Positions 1-7,065 of a stretch of 64,000 nucleotides of DNA are shown piece by piece. Under the pieces are notes generated by a model. That model had not been told where the DNA came from. It saw only the letters and a program-made list of their open reading frames with translations, and searched no databases. Position numbers and translations under genes: made by a program. The number at the start of each line of letters is the position of its first letter. Positions within the stretch are counted from its first letter, which is position 1. Origin of the DNA: Lichenibacterium minor (GTDB lineage: Bacteria > Pseudomonadota > Alphaproteobacteria > Rhizobiales > Beijerinckiaceae); the NCBI RefSeq assembly GCF_004137685.1, contig NZ_QYBB01000005.1, positions 124,001 to 188,000 on the forward strand, read 5' to 3'.

Positions 1-89
1 ACCAGCCAGGCTTCGATGCCCCCCGGCGAGCGCACCTTCTGCACGGTGGCGGCGCGGGACACGGGCTTGATGGCGGTGATGGCGGTCAT
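1..89 (-). CDS. M16 family zinc peptidase-like protein, second of a tandem pair (partial)
   Basis: Only the first 29 codons are inside the window; the gene runs off the left edge. The N-terminus reads MTAITAIKPVSRAATV and then KVRSPGGIEAWLV, the usual opening of the second M16 (insulinase/pitrilysin) paralogue that sits directly behind a catalytic M16 gene in many Alphaproteobacteria. The upstream gene on the same strand (stop at 167) carries the zinc motif, and the 77-nt spacing fits an operon. In such pairs the second subunit often lacks the zinc ligands and forms a heterodimer with the first. Whether that holds here cannot be seen because the HxxEH region lies outside the window. Confidence 0.72.
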   Translation of the reverse strand, partial: MTAITAIKPVSRAATVQKVRSPGGIEAWL

Positions 90-166
90 GGGAGGTCCGG
101 GCGGGGCGTCGGAAACGGGAGCGGGCACGGGATGACCCGTGCCCGCCGGCAGGCGCGAGTGTCGGG

Positions 167-1528
167 TCAGGCGGCGGCGGCCTCGGGCGCCGGCACCAGG
201 AAGCCCGTCACGGCGCGCTTCTTGTCGAGCCAGGCGGCGGCGACGTCGCGGACGTCCTCGGCCGTCACGGCGTCGATGCCGTCGGGCCAGCGCGCGACGT
301 CCTCGGCGGTCAGGCCCGTCGTCAGGGCCGCGCCGTACCAGCGCGCCAGCGTGGCCTGGTTGTCCTGCGCGTAGACGGCATCGGCCACGAGCCGCGTCTT
401 GGCGCGGGCGAGGTCGGCGGCGTCGGCCAGGGTGGTCGACACCGCCCGGACCACGGCGTCGATCCCCGCGTCGAGCTTTTCCAGCGACACGCCCTCGTTG
501 GGCATGGCCCAAACGTAGAACCGCGTGTCGTCGAGCGACGTGCCCATGTAGTAGGCTCCGGCCGCGACGGCGATCTTCTCGTCCAGCACGAGCGCCTTGT
601 AGAGCGTCGAGGTTTGGCCGCCGCCGAGGTGGTGGGCCATGACTTCGAGCGCCATCGCGTCCTTCCCGCCGGTGCGGTACGACGGCACGAGGTAGATGCG
701 CTGCGCGCTCGGCTGCTCGACCTTGGGGTCGGCCAGCGTCACGAGCCGGTGCGCGTGCGGCGGCGGCTCCTGCGGGCGCACCCGCACCGGGGCTTCGCCC
801 CGCGCCGGGATCTTGCCGTAGGTGTCCTCGGCCAAGCGCTTCACCTCGTCGAAATCGACGTCCCCGGCGACGATGAGGATCGCGTTCTCGGGCGTATAGA
901 AGCGGTTGTAGTAGTTGAAGGCGTCGCGGCGATCGAGCGTCTCGATCTCGTGCTTCCAGCCGATGATCGGCTTGCCGTAGGGATGGCTCGGGAACAGCGA
1001 CGCCTGCACGGCTTCGGACAGCTGCTGGGACGGGTCGGTGTCGGTCCGCATGCGGCGCTCCTCGAGCACCACGTCCCGCTCGGGATCCACCACCTCGTCC
1101 GACAGGACGAGCCCGGTCATGCGGTCGGCCTCGTAGCCCATCAGCGTGCCGAGGTGCTCCTTGGCGATGCGCTGGAAATAGGCCGTGTAGTCGTTGGACG
1201 TGAAGGCGTTCTCCTGCCCGCCGAGCTCCGCCACGGTTTCCGAGAACTTGCCCTGAGGATGCGTCGCCGTGCCCTTGAACATCAGGTGTTCCAGGAAATG
1301 CGCGATGCCCGACTTGCCCACCGGGTCGTCGGCCGAACCGTTGCGGTACCAAACCATGTGGGTGACCACGGGGGCGCGGTGGTCGGGGATGACCACGAGT
1401 TCGAGGCCGTTGTCGAGGCGGCCGGTGGTGATGTTCGGGCCGGTCGAGGCCGTGCCGTCGGCGGGCGCGCCGGTGAGACCCGAAGTCTGGTGACCCGAGG
1501 CGGAGGAAAGCGGAGCGACAGGAGACAT
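167..1528 (-). CDS. M16 family metallopeptidase (insulinase/pitrilysin-like, catalytic subunit)
   Basis: A 453-residue zinc peptidase of the M16 family. The inverted zinc motif HFLEH is at residues 77-81 and the third ligand is most likely Glu156 in VVLEER, the spacing expected for M16. The region around NAFTSNDYTAYF (about 107-118) is typical of processing-peptidase-like M16 proteins, followed by the inactive-half domain to the C-terminus. The ATG at 1528 was chosen because the open frame upstream (to 1942) is proline/arginine-rich without homology and overlaps a divergent gene. No clear signal peptide is visible. It is followed 77 nt downstream by a second M16 gene, so the two probably form a heterodimeric peptidase. 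The substrate is unknown. Confidence 0.88.
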   Translation of the reverse strand: MSPVAPLSSASGHQTSGLTGAPADGTASTGPNITTGRLDNGLELVVIPDHRAPVVTHMVWYRNGSADDPVGKSGIAHFLEHLMFKGTATHPQGKFSETVAELGGQENAFTSNDYTAYFQRIAKEHLGTLMGYEADRMTGLVLSDEVVDPERDVVLEERRMRTDTDPSQQLSEAVQASLFPSHPYGKPIIGWKHEIETLDRRDAFNYYNRFYTPENAILIVAGDVDFDEVKRLAEDTYGKIPARGEAPVRVRPQEPPPHAHRLVTLADPKVEQPSAQRIYLVPSYRTGGKDAMALEVMAHHLGGGQTSTLYKALVLDEKIAVAAGAYYMGTSLDDTRFYVWAMPNEGVSLEKLDAGIDAVVRAVSTTLADAADLARAKTRLVADAVYAQDNQATLARWYGAALTTGLTAEDVARWPDGIDAVTAEDVRDVAAAWLDKKRAVTGFLVPAPEAAAA

Positions 1529-1735
1529 GGGCCGGGGTCTGCGCGCTGGAGGAGGAGGCTGGGACCCGCCGAGCCATTCTCCCCCGCGGACCCGAGGCCC
1601 GCGTTCGACACGGGTTCTCGCGTCCAATGTGACAACTCTTGTCAGAATGTCCAGGCCCGCGGCGGGAGCGCCCCGGACCTTCGGCGGGGCGGGGACGTTT
1701 CCCAGGCCCGACCCCGGCACTCCACGAGGACCGCC

Positions 1736-2065
1736 ATGGACATGCTTTCCCCCGCAGCCCGGAGCTGCGTCGAAACCTGCCTGACCTGCTACGCGACCTG
1801 CCTCGCCATGGCGTCGAACCACTGCCTGAAGGTCGGCGGCCCGCACGTCGAGCAAAACCACTTCCGCCTGATGTTGGCCTGCGCGGAAGTGTGCCGCACC
1901 CACGCCCACCTGATGCTCCTGGGGTCGCCGCACGCGAAGCACTTGGCCCCGGAATGCGCCGAGATCGCCACCAAATGCGCGGACAGCTGCGAAGCGGTCG
2001 GCGACATGGACGATTGCGTGAAGGCTTGCCGGGCCTGCGCGGCCTCCTGCGCGGCGATGGGCTGA
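1736..2065 (+). CDS. four-helix bundle copper-storage-like protein (Csp/DUF326 type)
   Basis: A 109-residue protein with 14 cysteines (about 11, 15, 18, 22, 30, 49, 53, 74, 81, 85, 94, 98, 101 and 105), many spaced CxxxC or CxxC so that they line the core of a four-helix bundle. This is the pattern of Csp copper storage proteins, which hold many Cu(I) ions. There is no signal peptide, so it resembles the cytosolic Csp3 type. The ATG at 1736 follows GAGGACCGCC, an acceptable ribosome site. It is divergent from the M16 peptidase gene. No copper exporter or regulator is adjacent, so the metal assignment rests on the cysteine pattern only. Confidence 0.8.
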   Translation: MDMLSPAARSCVETCLTCYATCLAMASNHCLKVGGPHVEQNHFRLMLACAEVCRTHAHLMLLGSPHAKHLAPECAEIATKCADSCEAVGDMDDCVKACRACAASCAAMG

Positions 2066-2163
2066 GGGTCCGGGCTGAGCCCCTGCTCATTTTTTCGCAT
2101 CCGGGCGTGAACGCTTCCGCGTCCGTCGCGTTGTCCAGGCAGAAGACATCAGGGAGCCCCGTC

Positions 2164-2349
2164 ATGCGCAGCATCATCCTTTCCGTCGCCGCCCTGGCCC
2201 TGCTCGGCTCCGTCGGCACCGCGTCGGCGGGTTGCCTGGCGGGCGCCGCGGCGGGCGGCGTCGCCGGCCACGTGGCCGGCCACCACGGCCTGCTCGGCGC
2301 CGCCGCCGGCTGCGCGGTCGGCCACCACATGGCCAAGAAGAAGAAGTGA
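2164..2349 (+). CDS. small secreted glycine-zipper protein
   Basis: A 61-residue peptide with an N-terminal signal sequence (hydrophobic core about residues 4-17, probable cleavage after TASA). It continues with a Gly/Ala/His-rich stretch containing GAAAGGVAGHVAG and a second copy GAAAGCAVGHHM, a glycine-zipper arrangement, and ends in a lysine tail. Such proteins are common in alphaproteobacterial envelopes and may insert in membranes. The function is not known. It lies 98 nt after the copper-storage-like gene on the same strand and is followed by a clear hairpin terminator, so it ends that transcription unit. Confidence 0.7.
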   Translation: MRSIILSVAALALLGSVGTASAGCLAGAAAGGVAGHVAGHHGLLGAAAGCAVGHHMAKKKK

Positions 2350-2388
2350 TCCCGTCGGGCCGCTGAGGCCCGATCCGATCGACCGGAA

Positions 2389-2418
2389 GCCGTCCCGCGC
2401 GACCCGCGGGGCGGCTTT
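2389..2418 (+). terminator. rho-independent terminator
   Basis: An 11-bp stem (GCCGTCCCGCG pairing with CGCGGGGCGGC, one G-U pair) with a 5-nt loop and a short T run at 2416-2418. It lies 40 nt after the glycine-zipper gene and before the methyltransferase gene. Confidence 0.65.
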
Positions 2419-2487
2419 CGTCGTTCGGGGTCCTTCGGCCCGGCTCCCCGCCGATGACAGGCGCGGGCCGCCGTGCTAGCCGCGGTC

Positions 2488-3408
2488 ATGCTCGAAGGCC
2501 TGCCCCCCAACGACGCGGCGCAACTGCTGCGGTTCACCTGCGACGAGGCGCGCGCCCGCGCCGCCGCCGATTTCGTGATGGAGGTCTTCGACCCCGCCGA
2601 AACGGCCGCCGCCTCCTTCGAGGACGAGGCCAGCGTCCTCGACCCCAGGCCCTGGATCGTCGAGATCTACTTCGGACGAGGCGTCGACGAGGCGCGGATC
2701 CGGGCGCTGATCGCCGACACCATGGGCGACGAGCTCGCCGCGACCGTGGTCACGGAGGAGATCGCCCAGCAGGACTGGGTGCAGCGCTCGCTGACCGGCT
2801 TGGCGCCGGTGCGGGCCGGCCGCTTCCTCGTCCATGGGCGGCACGACCGGGACGTCGTGCGGTCGAACGACCTGGCGCTGGAGATCGAGGCCGCGCTGGC
2901 CTTCGGCACCGGCCACCACGGCACGACGCGGGGCTGCCTGCTCGCGCTTGATGCCGTGCTGAAGCGCCGCCGGCCCCGCCGGGTCGTCGACCTCGGGACC
3001 GGGACGGGCGTGCTCGCCATGGCGGCCGCGCTGGCCCTGAAGACGGAAATCTACTGCGGCGACCTCGACGCCGTCGCGGTCGGGGCGGCGCGCAACAATG
3101 CCGTTCTGAACGGGGTGGCGCCCCACATCCGGCCCGTGGTGGCGGCAGGCCTGCAGCACCTCAAGCTGAAGCGGAACGCGCCCTACGACCTCATCCTGGC
3201 CAACATCCTGGCCCGGCCCCTGCGCATGCTGGCGCCGGCCATCTCCGCTCACGCGGCGCCGGGCGCGGATCTGATCCTGTCGGGCCTGCTGCCGCGCGAC
3301 GTGCGCGGCATCCTGTCGAGCTACGGCATGCAGGGCTTCGCGCTGGTGCGCCGCGGCGAACTCGAGGGCTGGGCCACGCTGACGCTCCGGAAACGCCTCG
3401 CGGCCTGA
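2488..3408 (+). CDS. prmA: ribosomal protein L11 methyltransferase-like (PrmA family)
   Basis: A 306-residue SAM-dependent methyltransferase. The C-terminal half has PrmA hallmarks: AFGTGHHGTTRGCL (about 138-151), the SAM-binding motif DLGTGTGVLA (168-177), an acidic GDLDAVAV stretch (191-198) and LANILARPL (237-245), which replaces the NPPY-type motif in this family. The N-terminal about 120 residues form the substrate-recognition part. PrmA trimethylates ribosomal protein L11. Start: the ATG at 2488 is preferred, and a GTG at 2473 is possible. It is a single gene between a terminator and a convergent small gene. Confidence 0.9.
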   Translation: MLEGLPPNDAAQLLRFTCDEARARAAADFVMEVFDPAETAAASFEDEASVLDPRPWIVEIYFGRGVDEARIRALIADTMGDELAATVVTEEIAQQDWVQRSLTGLAPVRAGRFLVHGRHDRDVVRSNDLALEIEAALAFGTGHHGTTRGCLLALDAVLKRRRPRRVVDLGTGTGVLAMAAALALKTEIYCGDLDAVAVGAARNNAVLNGVAPHIRPVVAAGLQHLKLKRNAPYDLILANILARPLRMLAPAISAHAAPGADLILSGLLPRDVRGILSSYGMQGFALVRRGELEGWATLTLRKRLAA

Positions 3409-3426
3409 GCCCGGAGGCGCCGCTGC

Positions 3427-3630
3427 TCACAGGCAGCGGCTGGCGCGACAACCCTCGTAGTAGGCGACCTCGGCCTGGTCGGACCAGCCGTCGATGTCCT
3501 GCAGCGGGCGGGACGGGCGACGGTCGGGTGCCGCGGCGGTCAGCGCGCGGCGGACGTGCTCGAACATGTCGGACAGCGGGGATCGCCCGCCGTTGGTGCC
3601 CAGATGGGCGAGTTTGGCGATGGTGCGCAT
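3427..3630 (-). CDS. small hypothetical protein
   Basis: A 67-residue ORF beginning MRTIAKLAHLGTNGG and ending GCRASRCL. It is charged, has no membrane segment or signal, and I do not recognise the family. The central stretch DMFEHVRRAL and the C-terminal DQAEVAYYEGC loosely recall short DUF1127-like alphaproteobacterial peptides, but this is weak. The ATG at 3630 is preceded by AAGAAGACC, a weak ribosome site, and by an unusually structured leader (3644-3712). The frame is open upstream to 3786, so a longer form is possible but would translate through the structured leader. Confidence 0.5.
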   Translation of the reverse strand: MRTIAKLAHLGTNGGRSPLSDMFEHVRRALTAAAPDRRPSRPLQDIDGWSDQAEVAYYEGCRASRCL

Positions 3631-3984
3631 GGTCTTCTTCTTGTCGGTGGGCGGGCGCCCGCGCCCATGGCGCCGGCTCCCACCCGCAAATCCGGGTGAC
3701 CCCGCCCACCGATGAAGGTCGAGGCCACCCACGAAACCCATCGGGTTGGTGTGACCTCGAGATAAGCCGTCCGCCTCATATTGCATCGCACAAACGCCCG
3801 TTTCTGCATCGCAGCAGGGCAGGCATTCGCGTCCGGCAACGCTTCGTGACGGTTTGGCGACACTGTCCTGCCGGTCCCGTCAGGCCAGCCGACGCGGACC
3901 GCGCCGCAGTGCGTATGAGGCACACCGCGCGGGCGACGGCGCCGGCCGGCCGTCGACGGACGGCGGACGGGCCGACCGCTGCCT
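3631..3984. other. 354-nt intergenic region
   Basis: This is the gap between the rlpA-like gene and the small gene at 3427-3630, both on the minus strand. Apart from the leader structure at 3644-3712, I see no gene, repeat or clear promoter. The stretch around 3775-3850 is less GC-rich and could hold the promoter of the small gene. Confidence 0.5.
3644..3712 (-). promoter_or_regulatory. cloverleaf-like structured leader (candidate cis-regulatory RNA)
   Basis: Read on the minus strand, TCGGTGGGCGGG (3712-3701) pairs perfectly over 12 bp with CCCGCCCACCGA (3655-3644). Inside this closing stem lie two further hairpins: CACCCG/CGGGTG (3698-3693 with 3686-3681, 6-nt loop) and GCGCC/GGCGC (3673-3669 with 3665-3661, 3-nt loop). 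The result is a three-way junction whose closing stem ends 14 nt before the ATG at 3630. Only the base pairing is seen; regulation is inferred. Confidence 0.4.
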
Positions 3985-4353
3985 TCAGAGCCGCGCCAGC
4001 GTCACCGGCTCGGTGCCCTGCATGCCCAGTGCCCGCGAGGCGGCGGGGGTCAGGTCGATGATGCGGCCGGCCGCGAAGGGCCCGCGGTCGTTGATCCGGA
4101 CCACGATGGACCGGCCGGTCCGCCGGCTGGTGACGCGGACCTGGGAGCCGAAGGGCAGGAAGCGGTGCGCGGCCGTGAAGGCCCCGGCGTTGAAGCGCTC
4201 CCCGCTCGCCGTCCGGTGACCGCCGAAGCCGGGGCCGTACCAGGATGCGAGACCACCACCCCGTGCGGAGCGATGGGTGTGGGCTTCGGCCGCCGAAGCG
4301 ACGAACGAGCCCGACAAGACGAGGGCGGATACTGCGAGGACCTTGAACTTCAC
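3985..4353 (-). CDS. RlpA-like septal ring lytic transglycosylase / double-psi beta-barrel protein
   Basis: A 122-residue secreted protein with a signal peptide (about 1-24, cleavage near AEA-HTH) followed by one RlpA-type double-psi beta-barrel domain. Family motifs are LASWYGPGFGGHRTASGE (about 35-52), FLPFGSQVRV and INDRGPF, then GRIIDLTPAASRALGM. RlpA proteins cleave peptidoglycan strands lacking peptide stems, or act structurally at division sites. This one has no SPOR domain and is short, so it is a minimal secreted form. It stands alone, with a 599-nt gap upstream. Confidence 0.85.
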   Translation of the reverse strand: MKFKVLAVSALVLSGSFVASAAEAHTHRSARGGGLASWYGPGFGGHRTASGERFNAGAFTAAHRFLPFGSQVRVTSRRTGRSIVVRINDRGPFAAGRIIDLTPAASRALGMQGTEPVTLARL

Positions 4354-4563
4354 TATCGATCGTTCCCTGACCGTTTCGAACGGTCCGGCAACATAGGTTG
4401 GTTTGGGGCGAGAATGTGGGAGGCGAAACGGCCCGAATGAGCGGGGCTCTACAACCGTGCTGCCGGGGTTGATCTGTCGATATGGTCTGTTGCAGGCGGG
4501 TCTTCTGCGGGTGAAAGCGTTAACGAAACGTTATACATGGCGAGACCGATATATACTTGGGAG

Positions 4564-4612
4564 ACCTTGGGGGCATAAGGTGTCACACATATAGGACACC
4601 GTGACCCAAGGT
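4564..4612. repeat. nested inverted repeat
   Basis: The outer arms are ACCTTGGG (4564-4571) and CCCAAGGT (4605-4612), an exact 8-bp match. The inner arms are GGTGTC (4579-4584) and GACACC (4595-4600), an exact 6-bp match around a 10-nt AT-rich centre. It sits in the AT-rich stretch about 210 nt upstream of the rlpA-like start. It could be an operator pair, an attachment-like site or an RNA hairpin. Confidence 0.5.
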
Positions 4613-4897
4613 GGGCCCAGGCATCGCCCAAGAAACGAGCGCCGCCCTCCGCGAGCCGGGCATCGCCGCCGAAAACGGCGCTGACGCATCGCCTGTCGCC
4701 CCGAACGGTCCCATGAACGCCCGTTCAGAATCCGGAATCCGACCGCCGTAACCGCCAGTTCCGCAGAATTTTCGAGACATTCTGTCGCACACGGGCCCGC
4801 TTTCACGCGGTGAAAACCGGAACCCGGGGGCTGATTCGCCGTGCGGATGCCGGCGACACGGGCGTCGCGGCGGCGTGGATGGGGGCCTCGGCGCATG

Positions 4898-4926
4898 AAA
4901 AAGGGCGGCGCCGGAGCGCCGCCCTT
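4898..4926 (-). terminator. rho-independent terminator
   Basis: A perfect 11-bp stem, AAGGGCGGCGC (4901-4911) with GCGCCGCCCTT (4916-4926), and a 4-nt loop. On the minus strand it runs into a T tract (the A run at 4898-4902). It lies 27 nt past the stop of the YflT-like gene, which it terminates. Confidence 0.85.
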
Positions 4927-4952
4927 CGCGTTCGGCCCTCGGACCGGGACGA

Positions 4953-5735
4953 TCAGCGTCCGTCGTAGATGCGGACGCGGCCGCGCCGGTCGCCCGTCCC
5001 GAGCCTGTCCGGGGGCAGGGCACCGGCGGTCGGGCTGGTGGCCCCGATGCTGGGCACGCCGGCGACGCCGCCGGCCGGGACGTCGAGGTCCGGAGCGGGC
5101 GACGACGTCGTGCCGGGCGCGGGGGCCAGCATGGACGGGTCGGTGAAGACGGGGGTGCCCGTGACGACGCCGCGGCCGACGTACTGTCCGTCCCAGCCTT
5201 CGCCGCGCCACGAGCCTTCGCGCTCCGGCATGTGCACGGCGGTGTCGTGGTCGAGGATGTCGCTCAGCCGGTCCACCGCGCCGCTGTCGGCCTTGACGGT
5301 GAGCAGCGTGCCACCGCGGTGAACGCCCTCGGCATAGGCATGGGCGTCCGTCTCGCTCACGCCGATGTCGGTCAGCGAGCCGACGATGCCGCCCGCGGCC
5401 GCGCCGACGCCGGCGCCGAGCAGGGTGGAGGCCAGCCAGCCCACCGCCACCACGGGGCCGAGGCCCGGGATCGCCAGCATGCCCAGGCCCGCGAGCAGGC
5501 CCGCGCCGCCGCCGAGAAGCGTGCCGAGCGAGGCACCGGCGTTGGTGCCGGGATGATGCGCGTCCGACATCGGCTCGGCGTCGCCCGGGACGGCGCCGTA
5601 ATATTGGCTGTGCGATGCGTCGTTCGAGACGAGGCTGATGTCGTCGTGCGGCACGCCGGCGGCTTCGAGGCGCCGCACCGTGTCGGCGGCGTCCTCGTAG
5701 CGGTCGAACAGGGCCGTCAGGGTCTGGGTCGCCAT
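4953..5735 (-). CDS. general stress protein-like membrane protein (YflT/DUF1269-like)
   Basis: A 260-residue protein. The N-terminal part (about 5-50, TALFDRYEDAADTVRRLEAAGV followed by the ISLVSND stretch) resembles the YflT-type fold of general stress proteins. Next come Gly/Ala-rich hydrophobic segments (about 66-125, GTLLGGGAGLLAGLGML and AVGWLASTLLGAGVGAAAGG) that look like two membrane or glycine-zipper helices. A small domain with GGTLLTVKAD follows, then a Pro/Gly-rich tail. The ATG at 5735 has GAGGAG upstream. It starts 47 nt after the PepSY-like gene and ends at a strong terminator, so the two probably form a unit. The role in stress response is inferred from the family. Confidence 0.7.
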   Translation of the reverse strand: MATQTLTALFDRYEDAADTVRRLEAAGVPHDDISLVSNDASHSQYYGAVPGDAEPMSDAHHPGTNAGASLGTLLGGGAGLLAGLGMLAIPGLGPVVAVGWLASTLLGAGVGAAAGGIVGSLTDIGVSETDAHAYAEGVHRGGTLLTVKADSGAVDRLSDILDHDTAVHMPEREGSWRGEGWDGQYVGRGVVTGTPVFTDPSMLAPAPGTTSSPAPDLDVPAGGVAGVPSIGATSPTAGALPPDRLGTGDRRGRVRIYDGR

Positions 5736-5782
5736 GTCGGTTCGCTCCTCGAGAGGCTGGTGATGGGGATCGCCGGCGGCGA

Positions 5783-6163
5783 TCACTGGAAGGCGACCTG
5801 GCCCTTGTAGTCGAAGCCGACGTCGACGGTCCGGCCTTCGCGGCCCCCGTGGCCGCGCCAGATGCCGTTCTCGTCCTTGGTCAGCGGCGTCACGTCCTTG
5901 AAACCGGCCCCGGCGATCCGCGCGCGGGCCTGTCCCTCCGTGAAGCTGTTGGCGCCTTTGGCGAGGTCGGCCATGGACACCATCCGCACGGTGCCGGACG
6001 CGTTGACGCTGGACGACACGTTGCCCATCGGGTTCACGGCATCGTTGTCCTGGCCCGTGCCCCGCGGGGGCGCGGCGTTGTTGGGCGGGGTCGCGGTGGT
6101 CTGGGCCTGGGCGGCGCCCGCCGTCAGGAAGGCCAGGGCGGCGAGGAAGGGTAGGGTGCGCAC
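5783..6163 (-). CDS. secreted PepSY-like protein
   Basis: A 126-residue protein with a signal peptide (about 1-20, cleavage near AQA), a Pro/Asn-rich linker (about 22-55) and a PepSY-like C-terminal module. In that module SFTEGQARARIAGAGF (about 73-88) is followed by a WRGHG turn and VDVGFDYKGQV near the end, the helix-then-sheet order of PepSY domains. PepSY domains are thought to bind or inhibit peptidases or sense the periplasm. The function here is unknown. It is followed after 47 nt by the YflT-like gene on the same strand. Confidence 0.6.
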   Translation of the reverse strand: MRTLPFLAALAFLTAGAAQAQTTATPPNNAAPPRGTGQDNDAVNPMGNVSSSVNASGTVRMVSMADLAKGANSFTEGQARARIAGAGFKDVTPLTKDENGIWRGHGGREGRTVDVGFDYKGQVAFQ

Positions 6164-6256
6164 GTCGTTTCCTCCGGTACGGTTCCGCCGGACAATGGAC
6201 GGGGCGGCCCCGGGTTCCCCGAAAGGCCCCGGGAACGAGCGCTCGGTGCCGGCGCT

Positions 6257-6283
6257 CGGACGGGACCGCGCGGTCCCCGTCCG
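6257..6283 (-). terminator. GC-rich hairpin after the DUF892 gene
   Basis: CGGACGGG pairs with CCCGTCCG, and ACC pairs with GGT across a GCGC loop and one bulged base. It lies 23 nt downstream of the DUF892 stop codon. There is no T run, so it may be a weak terminator or 3' stabiliser. Confidence 0.4.
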
Positions 6284-6305
6284 ACGCGTCGGCGGCCCCG
6301 GCCGG

Positions 6306-6803
6306 TCAGGCGTCCTTCTGCCCGAGGTAGGCGTGCACGAAGGAGGGGATGTGCTCGCCGAGCCAGTCGCCCATCTCCTGCTCCTCCTTCATGGAGGTTT
6401 CCAGGACCGCCTTGTCCTCGGACGCGCCGGACGCTTCGGCCAGGGTGAGGAGCACCTTGTAGGAGGCGATCTCGTAGGCCTTGTAGCCGATGGCGGCGAG
6501 GACGTTCTTCAGCACCTCGTCGCCCGCGGTCACGTGGGCGAAGCCCGCCAGGGTGGCGACTGCGCCCGTCACGGCCTCCTTGGCGAGCGACTTGCTCGAT
6601 CCGTGCTTAGCGAGGAGGTCGTCGAGCCGGGCCGCCTGCTGGGTCGAGCGCTCGTGGTCCTGCTGCATCCGCGCGTAAAGCTCGGGGTAGGGCTTCATGC
6701 GGGGAAGCTCGTTCTGGATCGTCCCGATGGCCTGAGTTTCCACGGCGTGCTGGTTGCGCAGCCCCGTGAGATAGCTGTCCTTGGCCGTGTTGGTGTCGCT
6801 CAT
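6306..6803 (-). CDS. ferritin-like DUF892 protein (YciE/YciF family)
   Basis: A 165-residue, largely helical protein of the DUF892 ferritin-like family. Glu/His residues in QHAVETQAIG (about 18-27), QQDHERSTQQ (about 47-56), GYKAYEIASYKVL and KEEQEMGDWLGEH supply the metal-binding helices of the four-helix bundle. Family members are stress-induced, and some are in the RpoS or general stress regulon. It is divergent from the manganese catalase gene across 262 nt, a pairing that suggests a shared oxidative or general stress function. Start: the ATG at 6803. Confidence 0.85.
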   Translation of the reverse strand: MSDTNTAKDSYLTGLRNQHAVETQAIGTIQNELPRMKPYPELYARMQQDHERSTQQAARLDDLLAKHGSSKSLAKEAVTGAVATLAGFAHVTAGDEVLKNVLAAIGYKAYEIASYKVLLTLAEASGASEDKAVLETSMKEEQEMGDWLGEHIPSFVHAYLGQKDA

Positions 6804-7065
6804 GGTGCATCCGTCGTCCGGTCCGGGCGTCGGCCGCCCGGGTCGGAAGCGGAAGCCGATCCCACCGCCGTTGGTTCGGCCTGCGTCCTTCCGGCGCACG
6901 GCCGACCCGAGCCGGGTGGAAACGGCGGCCTTCGATGCTGTTCTGCCAAAAGAAGAGGCGGTTGGTCGACCGTTGTCCGCGGCACTTCGACTTTTCCGCA
7001 TGCACGTCATTTTGGGACCCATCTCCGGGCGGGCGTGTTGGCACGGTGAAACAGGAGACGAAACC

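Larger units (their letters stand above)
4354..4952. other. 599-nt intergenic region with nested inverted repeat and terminator
   Basis: The gap lies between the rlpA-like gene and the YflT-like gene. It contains an AT-richer patch (about 4505-4600, with ATATATAC-like tracts) that probably holds the rlpA promoter, a nested inverted repeat at 4564-4612, and the terminator at 4898-4926. ORFs in between lack coding character. No gene is called. Confidence 0.5.

Noticed and set aside
6804..7065. EcfG-type promoter (GGAAC-N16/17-CGTT) for DUF892 or Mn catalase
   Set aside because: Only imperfect matches were found (for example AGAAC with a 15-nt spacer on the minus strand), not good enough to call.
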